DNA of 64,000 nt from Bacillota bacterium. GTDB taxonomy: Bacteria > Bacillota > Clostridia > Oscillospirales > Acutalibacteraceae. This document shows, one piece after another, positions 26,420-35,379 of this stretch (position 1 is the stretch's first letter; every line of letters starts with the position of its first letter). The notes under the pieces were generated by a model. It saw only the letters and a list, made by a program, of their open reading frames with translations, made no database searches and was not told the origin of the DNA. The stretch covers positions 434,001-498,000 of the forward strand of contig JAEWDK010000024.1 in NCBI GenBank assembly GCA_023390175.1, given 5' to 3'. Position numbers and translations under genes: made by a program.

Positions 26420-27673
26420 TTAGATATCTTCAAGGTCTACTACTGTTTTATCTTCCGTGGAAGCATAGTTCAGCTTTTCCACGATCTCTTTTGTGTCGCG
26501 TGCTATGACAAGCTCCTCGTTGGTAGGAATGACATAGACCGCCACCTGAGAATCAAAAGTTGAAATTTTACCCTCATTGCCGGAAACCATCTTATCGTTC
26601 AGTTCCGGATCAATCTTGAGGCCAAGATATTTTAAGCCGCGGCAGATCGCGTAGCGCAGATGCGCCTGATTTTCACCAAGGCCCGCTGTGAAAACAATGG
26701 CGTTTACGCCGTTCATCGCAGCAACATAGGAACCGATATATTTCGTAATTTGATAAACCAGCATTTCATGGGCAAGAATTGCTCTTGGGTCGCCTTCAAT
26801 TTCAGCCTTAGTCACATCACGGTCATCGCTGTAACCCGCAATGCCGAGCAGACCGGATTTCTTATTCAGAACATCATCCATCTGAGCCGGTGTCAAGCCT
26901 TCCTTTTCCATCAGGAAGGTAACGACGGACGGGTCCAAAGAACCGGAGCGTGTGCCCATCATAAAGCCGTCCAGCGGGGTTAAGCCCATGCTGGTATCAA
27001 TTACGCGGCCGCCCCTGATTGCCGCGATGGAAGAACCGTTGCCAAGGTGGCAGGTAATCATATTGATATCTTCCAGGGGCTGGTGCATCAAATGCGCGCA
27101 ATGGTTGCTCACATAACGGTGGGATGTGCCGTGGAAGCCGTAACGGCGAATCTTGTATTTTTCATAATACTCGTAAGGGATTGCAAACATGTATGCCTTT
27201 TTCGGCATGGTGGAGTGGAAAGAGGTGTCGAAAACGACACATTCGGGAACTTCCAAACCAAATACCTCACGGCAGGCAAGGATTCCCTGGAGCTCCGGGC
27301 CATTGTGCAAAGGTGCCAGCGGAATCAGGCTTTTAATGCCCTCAATCACGTCGTCATTGATGTAAAGAGACTTACTGAATATTGCACCGCCCTGTGCGAC
27401 ACGGTGACCGATTGCAGTAACCTCGGAAAGATTTTTAATAACACCAACCTGCTTGTCCACCAAAGCGGCGGTAACAAGTTTGAACGCCTCCGTATGATTG
27501 GCCATTGTGACCTTTTCATCCTTTTTGCGCCCATCTGCGGTTTTATGGCTGAAAGTGCCCCCCTCAATGCCAATTCGCTCGCAGTTGCCCTTTGCGATCA
27601 TTGCTTCGGTTTCCATATCAATCAATTGATATTTCAGCGAAGAGCTGCCCGCATTTATGACCAAAATCTTCAA
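26420..27673 (-). CDS. ackA: Acetate kinase
   Basis: Converts acetyl phosphate and ADP to acetate and ATP, the main energy step of acetogenic fermentation. 417 residues, slightly longer than the usual 400. Signature parts: VINAGSSSLKYQLID at the start, FDTSFHSTMP, RRYGFHGTSH, THLGNG-like CHLGNGSSI, and GLGENQ. AGGAGG precedes the start. No pta gene is adjacent. It is divergent from tmcAL, whose product uses acetate. Confidence 0.97.
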   Translation of the reverse strand: MKILVINAGSSSLKYQLIDMETEAMIAKGNCERIGIEGGTFSHKTADGRKKDEKVTMANHTEAFKLVTAALVDKQVGVIKNLSEVTAIGHRVAQGGAIFSKSLYINDDVIEGIKSLIPLAPLHNGPELQGILACREVFGLEVPECVVFDTSFHSTMPKKAYMFAIPYEYYEKYKIRRYGFHGTSHRYVSNHCAHLMHQPLEDINMITCHLGNGSSIAAIRGGRVIDTSMGLTPLDGFMMGTRSGSLDPSVVTFLMEKEGLTPAQMDDVLNKKSGLLGIAGYSDDRDVTKAEIEGDPRAILAHEMLVYQITKYIGSYVAAMNGVNAIVFTAGLGENQAHLRYAICRGLKYLGLKIDPELNDKMVSGNEGKISTFDSQVAVYVIPTNEELVIARDTKEIVEKLNYASTEDKTVVDLEDI

Positions 27674-27717
27674 TGCCTTTGTCCTCCTAATAATGCTTTT
27701 TATATCCTATGCGGCTA

Positions 27718-27775
27718 TTGAAACCGCACAGTGAATACTGTATATTATAATAGTACATTAGTAAACTAAATTCAA
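27718..27775. promoter_or_regulatory. Overlapping face-to-face promoters of ackA and tmcAL
   Basis: Plus strand: TTGAAA (27718-27723), 17 bases, TATATT (27741-27746). Minus strand: TTGAAT (27770-27775), 17 bases, TATTAT (27747-27752). The two -10 hexamers abut, so RNA polymerase could occupy only one at a time. Confidence 0.6.
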
Positions 27776-27790
27776 GGAGTTTAAGGTAAA

Positions 27791-28978
27791 ATGCTGTCTG
27801 CCGGTATCATTTCCGAATATAATCCGTTCCACCTTGGGCATGCCGCGCTTATTTCACGCACACGCCTTGCCGGAGCGACCCACATTGCCGCTGTAATGAG
27901 CGGAAATTTTGTACAGCGGGGCGAACCGGCGATTCTTTCAAAATGGGCCCGAACCAGGCAGGCGCTTGAAAACGGCGTTGATCTTGTCGTGGAGCTTCCG
28001 CTGCCCTGGGCGCTTGCAGGCGCCGAAAAATTTGCGTTCGGCGGGGCTGCCCTTTTAAACGCACTGGGTGTTGACTGGCTGAGTTTTGGCAGCGAATGCG
28101 GTAATATTGACGACTTAAAAAAAGCGGCGCAGGCGCTGCTCTCGCCCGCGCTGCGCGATGCAATGCAAAATGAGCTGAAAAGCGGCACCACCTTTGCCAA
28201 GGCAAGGCAAAATGCGGTTTGCAGCCTGTTTGACGAAGAAACCGCACAGCTTTTGGCCGAGCCGAATAATATACTTGGAATTGAGTACCTGAAGGCGCTG
28301 GCAAAACTGGATTCAAAAATTACCCCGTTCACCATTCGGCGTGTGGGCGCGGCGCACGATACAAAAAGCGCAGAGTGCGGAATTGCTTCCGCTTCGCATA
28401 TTCGCAGCGTAATTCATAGCTGCGGGGATTACGAAGTGTTGATGCCGCGGTCGTCCGCGGATATTTTAAGCAGCGAGGTTGCCGCCGGGAACGCACCGGC
28501 AGGATTTGCCCCCGTGGAACGCGCAATTTTGGCAAAGCTGCGAACCATGAGCCGGGAAGAATTCAGCGCGCTTCCGGACATCAGCGAAGGGCTGGAAAAC
28601 CGCGTTTACGCCGCCGCGCGCAAAGCAGGAACGCTGGAAGAAGTTTATGACCTGACGAAATCAAAGCGATACACCCACGCTCGCATCCGGCGAATCGTAC
28701 TGTCCGCCTTTTTGGGACTGACTTCCTCCATGAGTAAAGGGGCTCCCCCCTACCTGCGCGTAATCGGTTTGAACCGGCGCGGGGCGGAACTGCTTCGATA
28801 TGCAAAATCCAACACAAATATTCCTATAATTACCAATTCATCAGATATTTTATCCCTTGACAATAATGCAAAAAGTATGGTTGAATTAGAGGGAAGAGCG
28901 GCGGATCTTTATGCGCTGTGCATGCCGAACGCTGCTCCCTGCGGACTTGACAGGACAACAGGTATTATTTCTGTTTAG
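27791..28978 (+). CDS. tmcAL: tRNA(Met) cytidine acetate ligase
   Basis: Makes N4-acetylcytidine at the wobble base of elongator tRNA-Met from acetate and ATP via an acetyl-adenylate. 395 residues. The nucleotidyltransferase signature ISEYNPFHLGH sits at residues 7-17, with SGNFVQRGEPA, and LTSSMSKGAPPYLRVIGL nearer the C-terminus. Formerly UPF0348/YlbM. The placement next to acetate kinase is sensible because acetate is its substrate. Confidence 0.92.
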   Translation: MLSAGIISEYNPFHLGHAALISRTRLAGATHIAAVMSGNFVQRGEPAILSKWARTRQALENGVDLVVELPLPWALAGAEKFAFGGAALLNALGVDWLSFGSECGNIDDLKKAAQALLSPALRDAMQNELKSGTTFAKARQNAVCSLFDEETAQLLAEPNNILGIEYLKALAKLDSKITPFTIRRVGAAHDTKSAECGIASASHIRSVIHSCGDYEVLMPRSSADILSSEVAAGNAPAGFAPVERAILAKLRTMSREEFSALPDISEGLENRVYAAARKAGTLEEVYDLTKSKRYTHARIRRIVLSAFLGLTSSMSKGAPPYLRVIGLNRRGAELLRYAKSNTNIPIITNSSDILSLDNNAKSMVELEGRAADLYALCMPNAAPCGLDRTTGIISV

Positions 28979-29005
28979 CCGACCGGCTGAAAGGATGTGT
29001 CTTTT

Positions 29006-29935
29006 TTGTCTATTGAGATAAAAGAAATTAATTATGAAAATTACGGCAGGTGTGTGCAGATAAGCAACGGTTTGGTCGATGTGGCTGTCACCATTGAATG
29101 CGGCCCGCGAATCGTTCGCTTTGGTTACGTAAATGAACCCAACATGCTGTATAACGATTTGGAACGCAGCTATGTAAACCGTGACGAAAGCCTGACCGAA
29201 CGATACGGCAAAGACGCTGTGTTTTACCCCTACGGCGGTCACCGCGTATGGCTCGCCCCCGAGCGTGTTCCCGAAACCTACTACCCGGACAACGATCCTG
29301 TTGTGTACGGAATTCTGCCGGAGGGTGTCAGCTTTACCCCCGCGCGCCAGAAGCGCAATGAAATGCAGCTGAGCTTTGAAGTGATGCTGAGTGAAGCTGC
29401 AACCGACATTATGGTAATCCACAGCGCAAAAAACTGCTCTAAAGAAAAACAGACCTGCGCATTGTGGGCGATTACAATGGTGAACGGCGGCGGGGTTGAA
29501 ATTATTCCGCAAAACAGGGACAACGGCAACAGCGTTCTTCCAAACCGCATTGTCGCGGCCTGGCCGTACACAAATATTCATGATGAACGAATCTCCATTA
29601 CAAATAAATTCATCACAGTGAGCCATGATTCGGGCAGAGAAGACCCGCTGAAGCTTGGCACAAACAACGTTTTGGGCTGGGCGGCATATTGCAGAAACGG
29701 CTATACCCTTGTAAAACGTTATGTGCATAATGTACAGGCTGCATACCCGGACTTCGGCTGTTCCTATGAAACCTATGTTTGCAAGGACTACGTGGAAATG
29801 GAATCGCTGAGCCCGCTTTACTGTATTGAACCGGGAGAAGGAATCCGCCATGTGGAAAATCTTTCGCTGTTCAAATCGGACCGCTGCCCTGCAGAGGAAG
29901 AATCCATTGACGAATATATTGCTAGTTTAAAATAA
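29006..29935 (+). CDS. Uncharacterised protein, possible mutarotase-like fold (DUF4380-like)
   Basis: 309 residues, no signal peptide or membrane segment. The opening ISNGLVDVAVTIECGPRIVRFGY, followed by YPYGGHRVWLAPE and later VHNVQAAYPDFGCSYETYVCKDYVEMESLSP in parts, resembles galactose-mutarotase-like proteins, where His and Glu do the chemistry (H in GGHRVWLAPE, E in YVEMESL). I cannot name a substrate. A TTG at 29006 lies ten bases after AAAGGA; the GTG at 28997 is too close to that site. Twenty-seven bases after tmcAL, so likely co-transcribed. Confidence 0.65.
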   Translation: MSIEIKEINYENYGRCVQISNGLVDVAVTIECGPRIVRFGYVNEPNMLYNDLERSYVNRDESLTERYGKDAVFYPYGGHRVWLAPERVPETYYPDNDPVVYGILPEGVSFTPARQKRNEMQLSFEVMLSEAATDIMVIHSAKNCSKEKQTCALWAITMVNGGGVEIIPQNRDNGNSVLPNRIVAAWPYTNIHDERISITNKFITVSHDSGREDPLKLGTNNVLGWAAYCRNGYTLVKRYVHNVQAAYPDFGCSYETYVCKDYVEMESLSPLYCIEPGEGIRHVENLSLFKSDRCPAEEESIDEYIASLK

Positions 29936-29948
29936 ATGTCGAGACAGC

Positions 29949-29981
29949 AAAGCACCGGGCCAAAAGCCCGGTGCTTTATTT
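29949..29981. terminator. Bidirectional terminator between the mutarotase-like gene and upp
   Basis: Perfect 12-bp stem (29949-29960 with 29966-29977), CAAAA loop, flanked by A/T runs. Confidence 0.88.
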
Positions 29982-30007
29982 TATGCTTTATCAGCGATAT
30001 TTTAACA

Positions 30008-30640
30008 TTATAACGTGCCGAAAATGCGGTCGCCGGCATCGCCAAGGCCGGGAACAATGTAGCCGATCTCGTTCAGGTGATCGTCAACGGCGGCACAGTA
30101 AACCTGAACGTCGGGGTGCGCCTCTGTCAGCGCCTTCAGGCCTTCGGGGGCTGCGATAATACACATGAATTTAATGCTCTTCGGGCTGCTGCGCTTAATG
30201 ATGGTAATCGCATCAATTGCAGAGCCGCCGGTAGCAAGCATTGGGTCAAGCACAATCACATCGCGCTCGTTAATATCGAGCGGAAGTTTGCTGTAATATT
30301 CAACAGGCTGAAGCGTTTCGTGGTCACGGTAAAGTCCGATATGGCCGACCTTCGCAGCAGGAACCATTTCAAGCACACCGTCAACCATGCCGAGCCCCGC
30401 CCTTAAAATCGGCACAAACGCAAGTTTTCTGCCGGCAATCACTTTGGTTTTTGCTTCACCCATCGGGGTTTCAATTGTGGTTTCCTGCAGGGGCAGGTCG
30501 CGGGTAGCCTCGTAGCACATCAGCAATGCAATCTCACCGACAAGCGCGCGAAATTCCTTTGATCCGGTGTTTTTGTCGCGTAAAAAAGTCAACTTATGCT
30601 GAATCAGCGGGTGATCCATGACGAATACTTGTTTGTCCAT
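30008..30640 (-). CDS. upp: Uracil phosphoribosyltransferase
   Basis: Salvages uracil to UMP with PRPP. 210 residues, normal length. The PRPP loop VIVLDPMLATGGSAIDAI is near residue 127 and the uracil-binding C-terminal GYIVPGLGDAGDRIFGTL is intact. GGAGGC precedes the ATG. Sixty-four bases after rpiB, whose product feeds the ribose 5-phosphate needed for PRPP. Confidence 0.97.
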   Translation of the reverse strand: MDKQVFVMDHPLIQHKLTFLRDKNTGSKEFRALVGEIALLMCYEATRDLPLQETTIETPMGEAKTKVIAGRKLAFVPILRAGLGMVDGVLEMVPAAKVGHIGLYRDHETLQPVEYYSKLPLDINERDVIVLDPMLATGGSAIDAITIIKRSSPKSIKFMCIIAAPEGLKALTEAHPDVQVYCAAVDDHLNEIGYIVPGLGDAGDRIFGTL

Positions 30641-30704
30641 TTGACAGCCTCCATATATTATATTTTACAATAGCTTACACTTCTGCGGTCATACGCCGTA
30701 AATG

Positions 30705-31148
30705 TTACAATTCCCCACGCTCAATCGCGGTAATTTCGTCAAGACGGCGCTGATGGCGCCCGCCTTCAAAGGGTGTTTCAAGATATATTTTTGCAAGCGC
30801 AACCGCTTTTTCTTCGTCGATTACCCTTCCGCCAAGGCAGAGGATATTGGAATTATTGTGGCGGCGTGTCATTTCCGCACAGAATTCGTCCGTGCATACA
30901 GAAGCGCGGATGCCCTGTACTTTGTTTGCCGCAATGCTCATGCCGATACCCGTACCGCAGCACAGAATGCCCCGCTCAGCTTCCCCGTTTACAATGCTGT
31001 GTGCTACCTGTGCCGCAATTGGCGCGTAATCGATGGATGCTTCATCAAATGTTCCAAAATCATGATAAGCGATTTTTTCCGAATCAAGATACTTTTTAAT
31101 TGCCTCTTTTAATAATACTCCGCCGTGATCGGCTCCCAAAGCTATCAT
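30705..31148 (-). CDS. rpiB: Ribose-5-phosphate isomerase B
   Basis: Interconverts ribose 5-phosphate and ribulose 5-phosphate. 147 residues: IALGADHGGVLLKEAIKKYL, the catalytic-cysteine loop GILCCGTGIGMSIAANKVQGIRA in segments, and NNSNILCLGGRVI. The ATG overlaps the tsaB stop by four bases (ATGA). RpiB-type sugar-phosphate isomerases can be LacAB or allose relatives; with upp next to it the ribose role is most likely. Confidence 0.93.
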   Translation of the reverse strand: MIALGADHGGVLLKEAIKKYLDSEKIAYHDFGTFDEASIDYAPIAAQVAHSIVNGEAERGILCCGTGIGMSIAANKVQGIRASVCTDEFCAEMTRRHNNSNILCLGGRVIDEEKAVALAKIYLETPFEGGRHQRRLDEITAIERGEL

Positions 31149-31855
31149 TTACTTTCTCCTTTTAAACGTTTTTTTAATTCACGTTCCGCCTGCGGAAGCC
31201 GCAGGTAGATGGGCATCAGGGCTGCCGGAGTTACCGCTTTGCCCTGCTCAAATGCTGTAAGTGCCGATTTTGCAACACCGCACGCACGCTGATAAATCAA
31301 CGGCTCGGGCGGCAGAACGGCATTTAAGTTTTTAAACCGTTCATTATTATAGCACAACTTCGCGCCATCTCCAACAAGAAACAACGGTTTTGCGTAATTT
31401 TCGCATTCTTTCGCAAGTTCTTCGATTCCGAGCGCACGGTCGGCTGTAATTCGTTCCAAACAGCCGTTATGCGCGGCGAAAATTGCATTGTAAACCTGCT
31501 GGCAGCGCGCGTCCATAACAGAACAAATTGTTCCCTCAAGATGTTCCAGATTGAACGCCATTGCCTCCAGCGTAGAAACACCCACACAGGGCTTATTCTG
31601 CGCCATAGCGAGCCCCTTAATACTTGCAACACCGATACGGATCCCCGTAAAAGAGCCCGGCCCTGCGGAAACCGCAAACAAATCCACTTCGGAAAGCCGG
31701 GTTCGGGTGCATTTCAGCACGTCGTCAATCATGGGCATGAGGGTCTGGCTGTGCGTTAAATGCGTATTAATATAAAATTCGCCCATTACTTTACCGTCTT
31801 CCGTCAGTGCCGCGGAAGCGGCGGTTGCCGACGAATCAATCGCCAAAATTCTCAT
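31145..31855 (-). CDS. tsaB: tRNA threonylcarbamoyladenosine protein TsaB
   Basis: Scaffold partner of TsaD in t6A37 formation on ANN-decoding tRNAs. 236 residues with an ASKHA N-terminal lobe: ILAIDSSATAASAALT and the SAGPGSFTGIRIGVASIKGLA block near residue 64. Overlaps tsaE and rpiB by four bases each. TsaD is not in the window. The rimI gene that often follows tsaB is replaced here by rpiB. Confidence 0.93.
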   Translation of the reverse strand: MRILAIDSSATAASAALTEDGKVMGEFYINTHLTHSQTLMPMIDDVLKCTRTRLSEVDLFAVSAGPGSFTGIRIGVASIKGLAMAQNKPCVGVSTLEAMAFNLEHLEGTICSVMDARCQQVYNAIFAAHNGCLERITADRALGIEELAKECENYAKPLFLVGDGAKLCYNNERFKNLNAVLPPEPLIYQRACGVAKSALTAFEQGKAVTPAALMPIYLRLPQAERELKKRLKGESK

Positions 31856-32277
31856 AGCTCCATCCCCTCAATCTGAAAAATACGCTGATTCTCCGTTTCA
31901 CCCGGCTGAATTTCAATTCGCACCGCTTCCTGCGGCAGCGCACCTTCAATATTTTCGCTCCACTCAATCACAAGCACTCCCCCGGTTTCCAAATAGTCGA
32001 AAAAGCCGGTGGAATACAGGTCGTCCCAATTCGTGACACGGAACATATCGAAATGATAAACAGTAAGCCTTCCATGATATTCGTGAACCAGCGCAAAGGT
32101 GGGGCTGGAAACGCCGTCTTCAATTCCAAGGCCGCGGGCAAGCCCGCGTGTGAAAGCGGTTTTCCCCATTCCCATGGTGCCAAAAAGCGCCAGAACCTCC
32201 CCGCCGCAGAGCTTTTTCGCAAGCTTTTCGCCAAGCGCTTCCGTTTCCGCCGGAGAATCCGTAATAATTTTCTGCAT
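31852..32277 (-). CDS. tsaE: tRNA threonylcarbamoyladenosine ATPase TsaE
   Basis: ATPase that recycles the TsaBD complex. About 141 residues with P-loop ALFGTMGMGKTAFTRGLA near residue 30, SSPTFALVHEYHG, and VLVIEWSENI. I chose ATG 32277, beginning MQKIITDS; a TTG twelve bases upstream has no ribosome site. Overlaps tsaB by ATGA. Confidence 0.92.
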   Translation of the reverse strand: MQKIITDSPAETEALGEKLAKKLCGGEVLALFGTMGMGKTAFTRGLARGLGIEDGVSSPTFALVHEYHGRLTVYHFDMFRVTNWDDLYSTGFFDYLETGGVLVIEWSENIEGALPQEAVRIEIQPGETENQRIFQIEGMEL

Positions 32278-32294
32278 ACAGTCACCCAATATCG

Positions 32295-33962
32295 TTAAAA
32301 TAATCCTGAAATTTTACCGGACGCGTCCACATCAATCTGTTCGGCGCAGGGAACCTTCGGCAGCCCCGGCATTGTCATGATGTCGCCCGCGTAAGCAACG
32401 ACAAAGCCCGCTCCATTTGAGAGGCGCAAGTCACGGATTGTAATGCGAAAACCGGTCGGTCTGCCCAAAAGTGCGGCGTTGTCCGAAAGGGAGTACTGCG
32501 TTTTTGCAATGCAGATCGGCAGTTTGTCCCCGCCCAAGACTTCGATTTCCTTAATGGACTTTTCCGCCTGAGCGGTGTAATTTACGCCGTCGGCGCCGTA
32601 AACCTCCCGGGCGATGGTTCCGATTTTCTCTTTCACCGAGGATTCCGCAGGGTAAATCGGCCTGAAATCGGATGGCTTTTCAGCAGCTTCGCAAACCTTT
32701 CTCGCCAAATCCATACCGCCTTCCCCGCCCTTGGCAAACACTTCGGAAAGCGCAAAATCCGCGCCGTTTTCACGGCAGTAGCTTTCGATGTATTCCAGTT
32801 CCGCGTTGGAATCATTGTAAAAACGGTTGATTGCCACAACAACGGGGACGCCGTATTTCTTCATGACCGAGATATGAGCGCCTAAATTTACGATGCCCTT
32901 TTTCAGCGCTTCTAAATTTTCCTCCGCTGTCAGGTTTTTCGGCACGCCGCCGTTGTATTTCAGCGCGCGGGCAGTCGCAACCAAAACAACCGCGTTTGGC
33001 TTTAAATTGGCCAGGCGGCATTTGATATCCATGAATTTTTCGGCGCCGAGGTCGGAACCGAAGCCTGCTTCCGTAATACAGTAATCCGCAAGCTTTAACG
33101 CAAGCCGTGTTGCCCGCACCGAATTACAGCCGTGGGCAATATTTGCAAACGGGCCTCCGTGCATAATAACCGGCGTTTGCTCGAGCGTCTGCACCAAATT
33201 CGGGTTAATCGCATCCTTGAGCAGCGCAGCCATTGCGCCCTGCGCCTTTAGGTCGCAGGCATAAACAGGGGCGCCGGAATAGCTGTAAGCAACCAGTATC
33301 CTGCCGAGCCGGTTTTTTAAATCGACCAAATCGGAAGCAAGGCAGAAAATAGCCATAATTTCCGAAGCAACGGTAATACTGAAGCCGTCTTCCCGCGGAA
33401 CGCCGTTGATTTTGCCGCCAAGCCCGATTACAATGTTGCGAAGCGCGCGGTCATTCATGTCAAGGCAGCGCTTGATGAGAATCCTGCGCGGGTCAATTTG
33501 CAGGGTATTTCCCTGCTGCATGTGATTGTCCAACATTGCGCAAAGTAAATTGTTTGCCGAGGTAATCGCGTGAAAATCACCGGTAAAGTGCAGGTTAATG
33601 TCCTCCATCGGCACTACCTGCGCATAGCCGCCGCCCGCCGCACCGCCTTTGATTCCGAACACGGGGCCAAGGCTGGGTTCACGCAGGGCGATAATGGCGT
33701 TTTTCCCAATCTTCTTCATTGCTTCGCCCAAACCGGCCGTTGTGGTGGTTTTCCCCTCCCCCGCCGGAGTGGGGTTGATCGCGGTGACCAAAATAAGTTT
33801 GCCGTCTTCTTTTGCGGCAAGTCTGTTGAAGAGAGAGTCGTTCAGCTTTGCTTTAAAGCGGCCGTATGGCTCAAGTTCCTCCTCCTGAATTCCGAGTTCA
33901 GAAGCAATTTGAGCAATCGGCACCAGCTTTGCCTGCTGTGCTATTTCGATGTCCGTCAGCAT
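32295..33962 (-). CDS. fhs: Formate-tetrahydrofolate ligase
   Basis: Activates formate on THF with ATP to 10-formyl-THF, used for purine and formyl-Met synthesis or in the Wood-Ljungdahl methyl branch. 555 residues, normal. P-loop-like TPAGEGKTTTTAGLG near residue 65, EPSLGPVFGIKGGAAGGGYAQV, and FTGDFHAITSANNL are all intact. No other Wood-Ljungdahl gene is in the window, so acetogenesis cannot be inferred. GGAGAA precedes the ATG. First gene of fhs-tsaE-tsaB-rpiB-upp. Confidence 0.97.
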   Translation of the reverse strand: MLTDIEIAQQAKLVPIAQIASELGIQEEELEPYGRFKAKLNDSLFNRLAAKEDGKLILVTAINPTPAGEGKTTTTAGLGEAMKKIGKNAIIALREPSLGPVFGIKGGAAGGGYAQVVPMEDINLHFTGDFHAITSANNLLCAMLDNHMQQGNTLQIDPRRILIKRCLDMNDRALRNIVIGLGGKINGVPREDGFSITVASEIMAIFCLASDLVDLKNRLGRILVAYSYSGAPVYACDLKAQGAMAALLKDAINPNLVQTLEQTPVIMHGGPFANIAHGCNSVRATRLALKLADYCITEAGFGSDLGAEKFMDIKCRLANLKPNAVVLVATARALKYNGGVPKNLTAEENLEALKKGIVNLGAHISVMKKYGVPVVVAINRFYNDSNAELEYIESYCRENGADFALSEVFAKGGEGGMDLARKVCEAAEKPSDFRPIYPAESSVKEKIGTIAREVYGADGVNYTAQAEKSIKEIEVLGGDKLPICIAKTQYSLSDNAALLGRPTGFRITIRDLRLSNGAGFVVAYAGDIMTMPGLPKVPCAEQIDVDASGKISGLF

Positions 33963-33983
33963 TGATGCATTCTCCTAACAAAT

Positions 33984-34009
33984 AAATATGATAAAATTAT
34001 ATCATATTT
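33984..34009 (-). promoter_or_regulatory. 10-bp inverted repeat over the fhs -10 region
   Basis: Perfect arms AAATATGATA (33984-33993) and complement (34000-34009) with a 6-base spacer. On the minus strand the repeat contains TATAAT, the likely fhs -10, so a protein bound here would block the promoter. The -35 is weak. Confidence 0.5.
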
Positions 34010-34098
34010 CAGCGTGGAAATGAACAAGGAACGGGCAACATTTTTTATTTTGCCCAAATGTTGCTTGAAAGTATTTTGAATTCCATGAATTTATTTAC

Positions 34099-34127
34099 TT
34101 GCATGTTAAGCGCTCTCATAATATAAT
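34099..34127 (+). promoter_or_regulatory. Predicted promoter for the rodA-like gene
   Basis: TTGCAT (34099-34104), 17-base spacer, perfect TATAAT (34122-34127), 24 bases before the ATG. The -35 is poor. Confidence 0.5.
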
Positions 34128-34150
34128 AAATAAGATTAAGAGGTGAAGCC

Positions 34151-35311
34151 ATGCGAGTATTAAGGTCATTTTTAGACTACTTCAAGCGGACGGACAAGCT
34201 GTATTGGCTGATTATGCTTACCATTTCGGCCTACAGTCTTTTGCTGCTCAAAACAGTGCCGAACAGCTCAACAGGCAAGTCCTATTTTACAGTGCAGGTA
34301 ATTGCGATTACGTTGGGCTATTTGGGCGCGATCCTGTTTACACTGGTCGACTACCGTGAAATTACAAACTACTGGTATATTGTGGCGGGCTTCTGCCTGT
34401 TTTTGATTATTTACACACAGATAAAAGGAATTGCCGTGACAAGCAGCGGCGGAATTCATGCCAAGGCTTGGATTGATTTGGGTGTTACAACCTTCCAGCC
34501 GAGCGAATTAGTCAAAATTGGATTTATTCTTACGTTCGCAAAACATATTTCCGCACTGAAGGAGCGGGATTTACTGAAGTCCTTTCCGCAAATCGCGCTG
34601 CTGGCCTGCCATGCTGCGGTGCCGATTGTTTTGGTGCATTTTCAAGGCGACGACGGCACGGCGATTATTTTCTTTTTCATGTTCATTGCCATGTCGTTTG
34701 GTGCGGGGGTGCAGCTCCGGTATTTTGCGGCTGTGTTTTCAGCGATTGCCGTGGCTTTCCCGCTGGCGTGGAAATATGTGCTGGCAGATTATCAAAAGCA
34801 GCGTTTTCTGATTACGTACCGTTTAGACAGCCCGAATTTGGGCTCCGAAGTGCAGGGTTATGGCTGGCAGCAAATACAGGGCCGGCTTTCCATCGGCAGC
34901 GGCGGCTTGTTCGGGCGAGGACTGTTTAACAGTCCCCGGGTAAACAAAGGTCTTGTTCCGGTTCAGCAAAGCGACTTCATTTTTTCTGTTGCCGGGGAAC
35001 AGCTGGGATTTGTCGGCTGTATTCTGATTATACTGCTCATTTTTCTGCTGCTGTTAAAAACACTGCGAATCGCACGAAAATCCGGCGACGATATGGGCAG
35101 TACCATTTGTTTTGGATTTTTCGGTATGATTGCGGCACAGGCGCTCTTTAATTTGGGAATGTGCCTGAATTTACTGCCTGTTATGGGCGTAACGCTTCCG
35201 TTTTTCAGCGCGGGCGGTTCTTCCGCCGCGTGCTTATACCTTGGGTTCGGGCTGGTGCTCAATGTTCACATGCACAAAATGAACCCGGATAAAGTTAATC
35301 TGCGACGATAA
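34151..35311 (+). CDS. SEDS-family peptidoglycan polymerase (RodA/FtsW/SpoVE type)
   Basis: 386-residue membrane protein with about ten transmembrane helices. Family blocks: GGIHAKAWIDLGVTTFQPSELVKI near residue 99 with the catalytic-region loop, and the C-terminal VMGVTLPFFSAGGSSAACLYLGFGLVL. SEDS proteins polymerise lipid II glycan strands with a partner PBP. It stands alone without pbp or mre genes; the RodA-like order of blocks favours elongation, but FtsW or SpoVE cannot be excluded. AGAGGTG precedes the ATG. Confidence 0.9.
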   Translation: MRVLRSFLDYFKRTDKLYWLIMLTISAYSLLLLKTVPNSSTGKSYFTVQVIAITLGYLGAILFTLVDYREITNYWYIVAGFCLFLIIYTQIKGIAVTSSGGIHAKAWIDLGVTTFQPSELVKIGFILTFAKHISALKERDLLKSFPQIALLACHAAVPIVLVHFQGDDGTAIIFFFMFIAMSFGAGVQLRYFAAVFSAIAVAFPLAWKYVLADYQKQRFLITYRLDSPNLGSEVQGYGWQQIQGRLSIGSGGLFGRGLFNSPRVNKGLVPVQQSDFIFSVAGEQLGFVGCILIILLIFLLLLKTLRIARKSGDDMGSTICFGFFGMIAAQALFNLGMCLNLLPVMGVTLPFFSAGGSSAACLYLGFGLVLNVHMHKMNPDKVNLRR

Positions 35312-35339
35312 CAATGCTGCAGATTGTCCGCATCCCAGA

Positions 35340-35379
35340 AACAAAAGAACCGCCGGAAAATTCCGGCGGTTCTTTTGTT
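35340..35379. terminator. Terminator after the rodA-like gene
   Basis: Perfect 40-base palindrome with GC core CCGCCGG and A/T-rich ends, a classic intrinsic terminator in both directions. Confidence 0.92.

Noticed and set aside
28886..29851. Minus-strand 321-codon frame
   Set aside because: Antisense shadow of the mutarotase-like gene, with Cys/His-rich composition typical of reversed coding DNA.
32295..33962. fhs as proof of acetogenesis
   Set aside because: Formate-THF ligase also serves biosynthesis and no CO dehydrogenase or other Wood-Ljungdahl gene is in the window.
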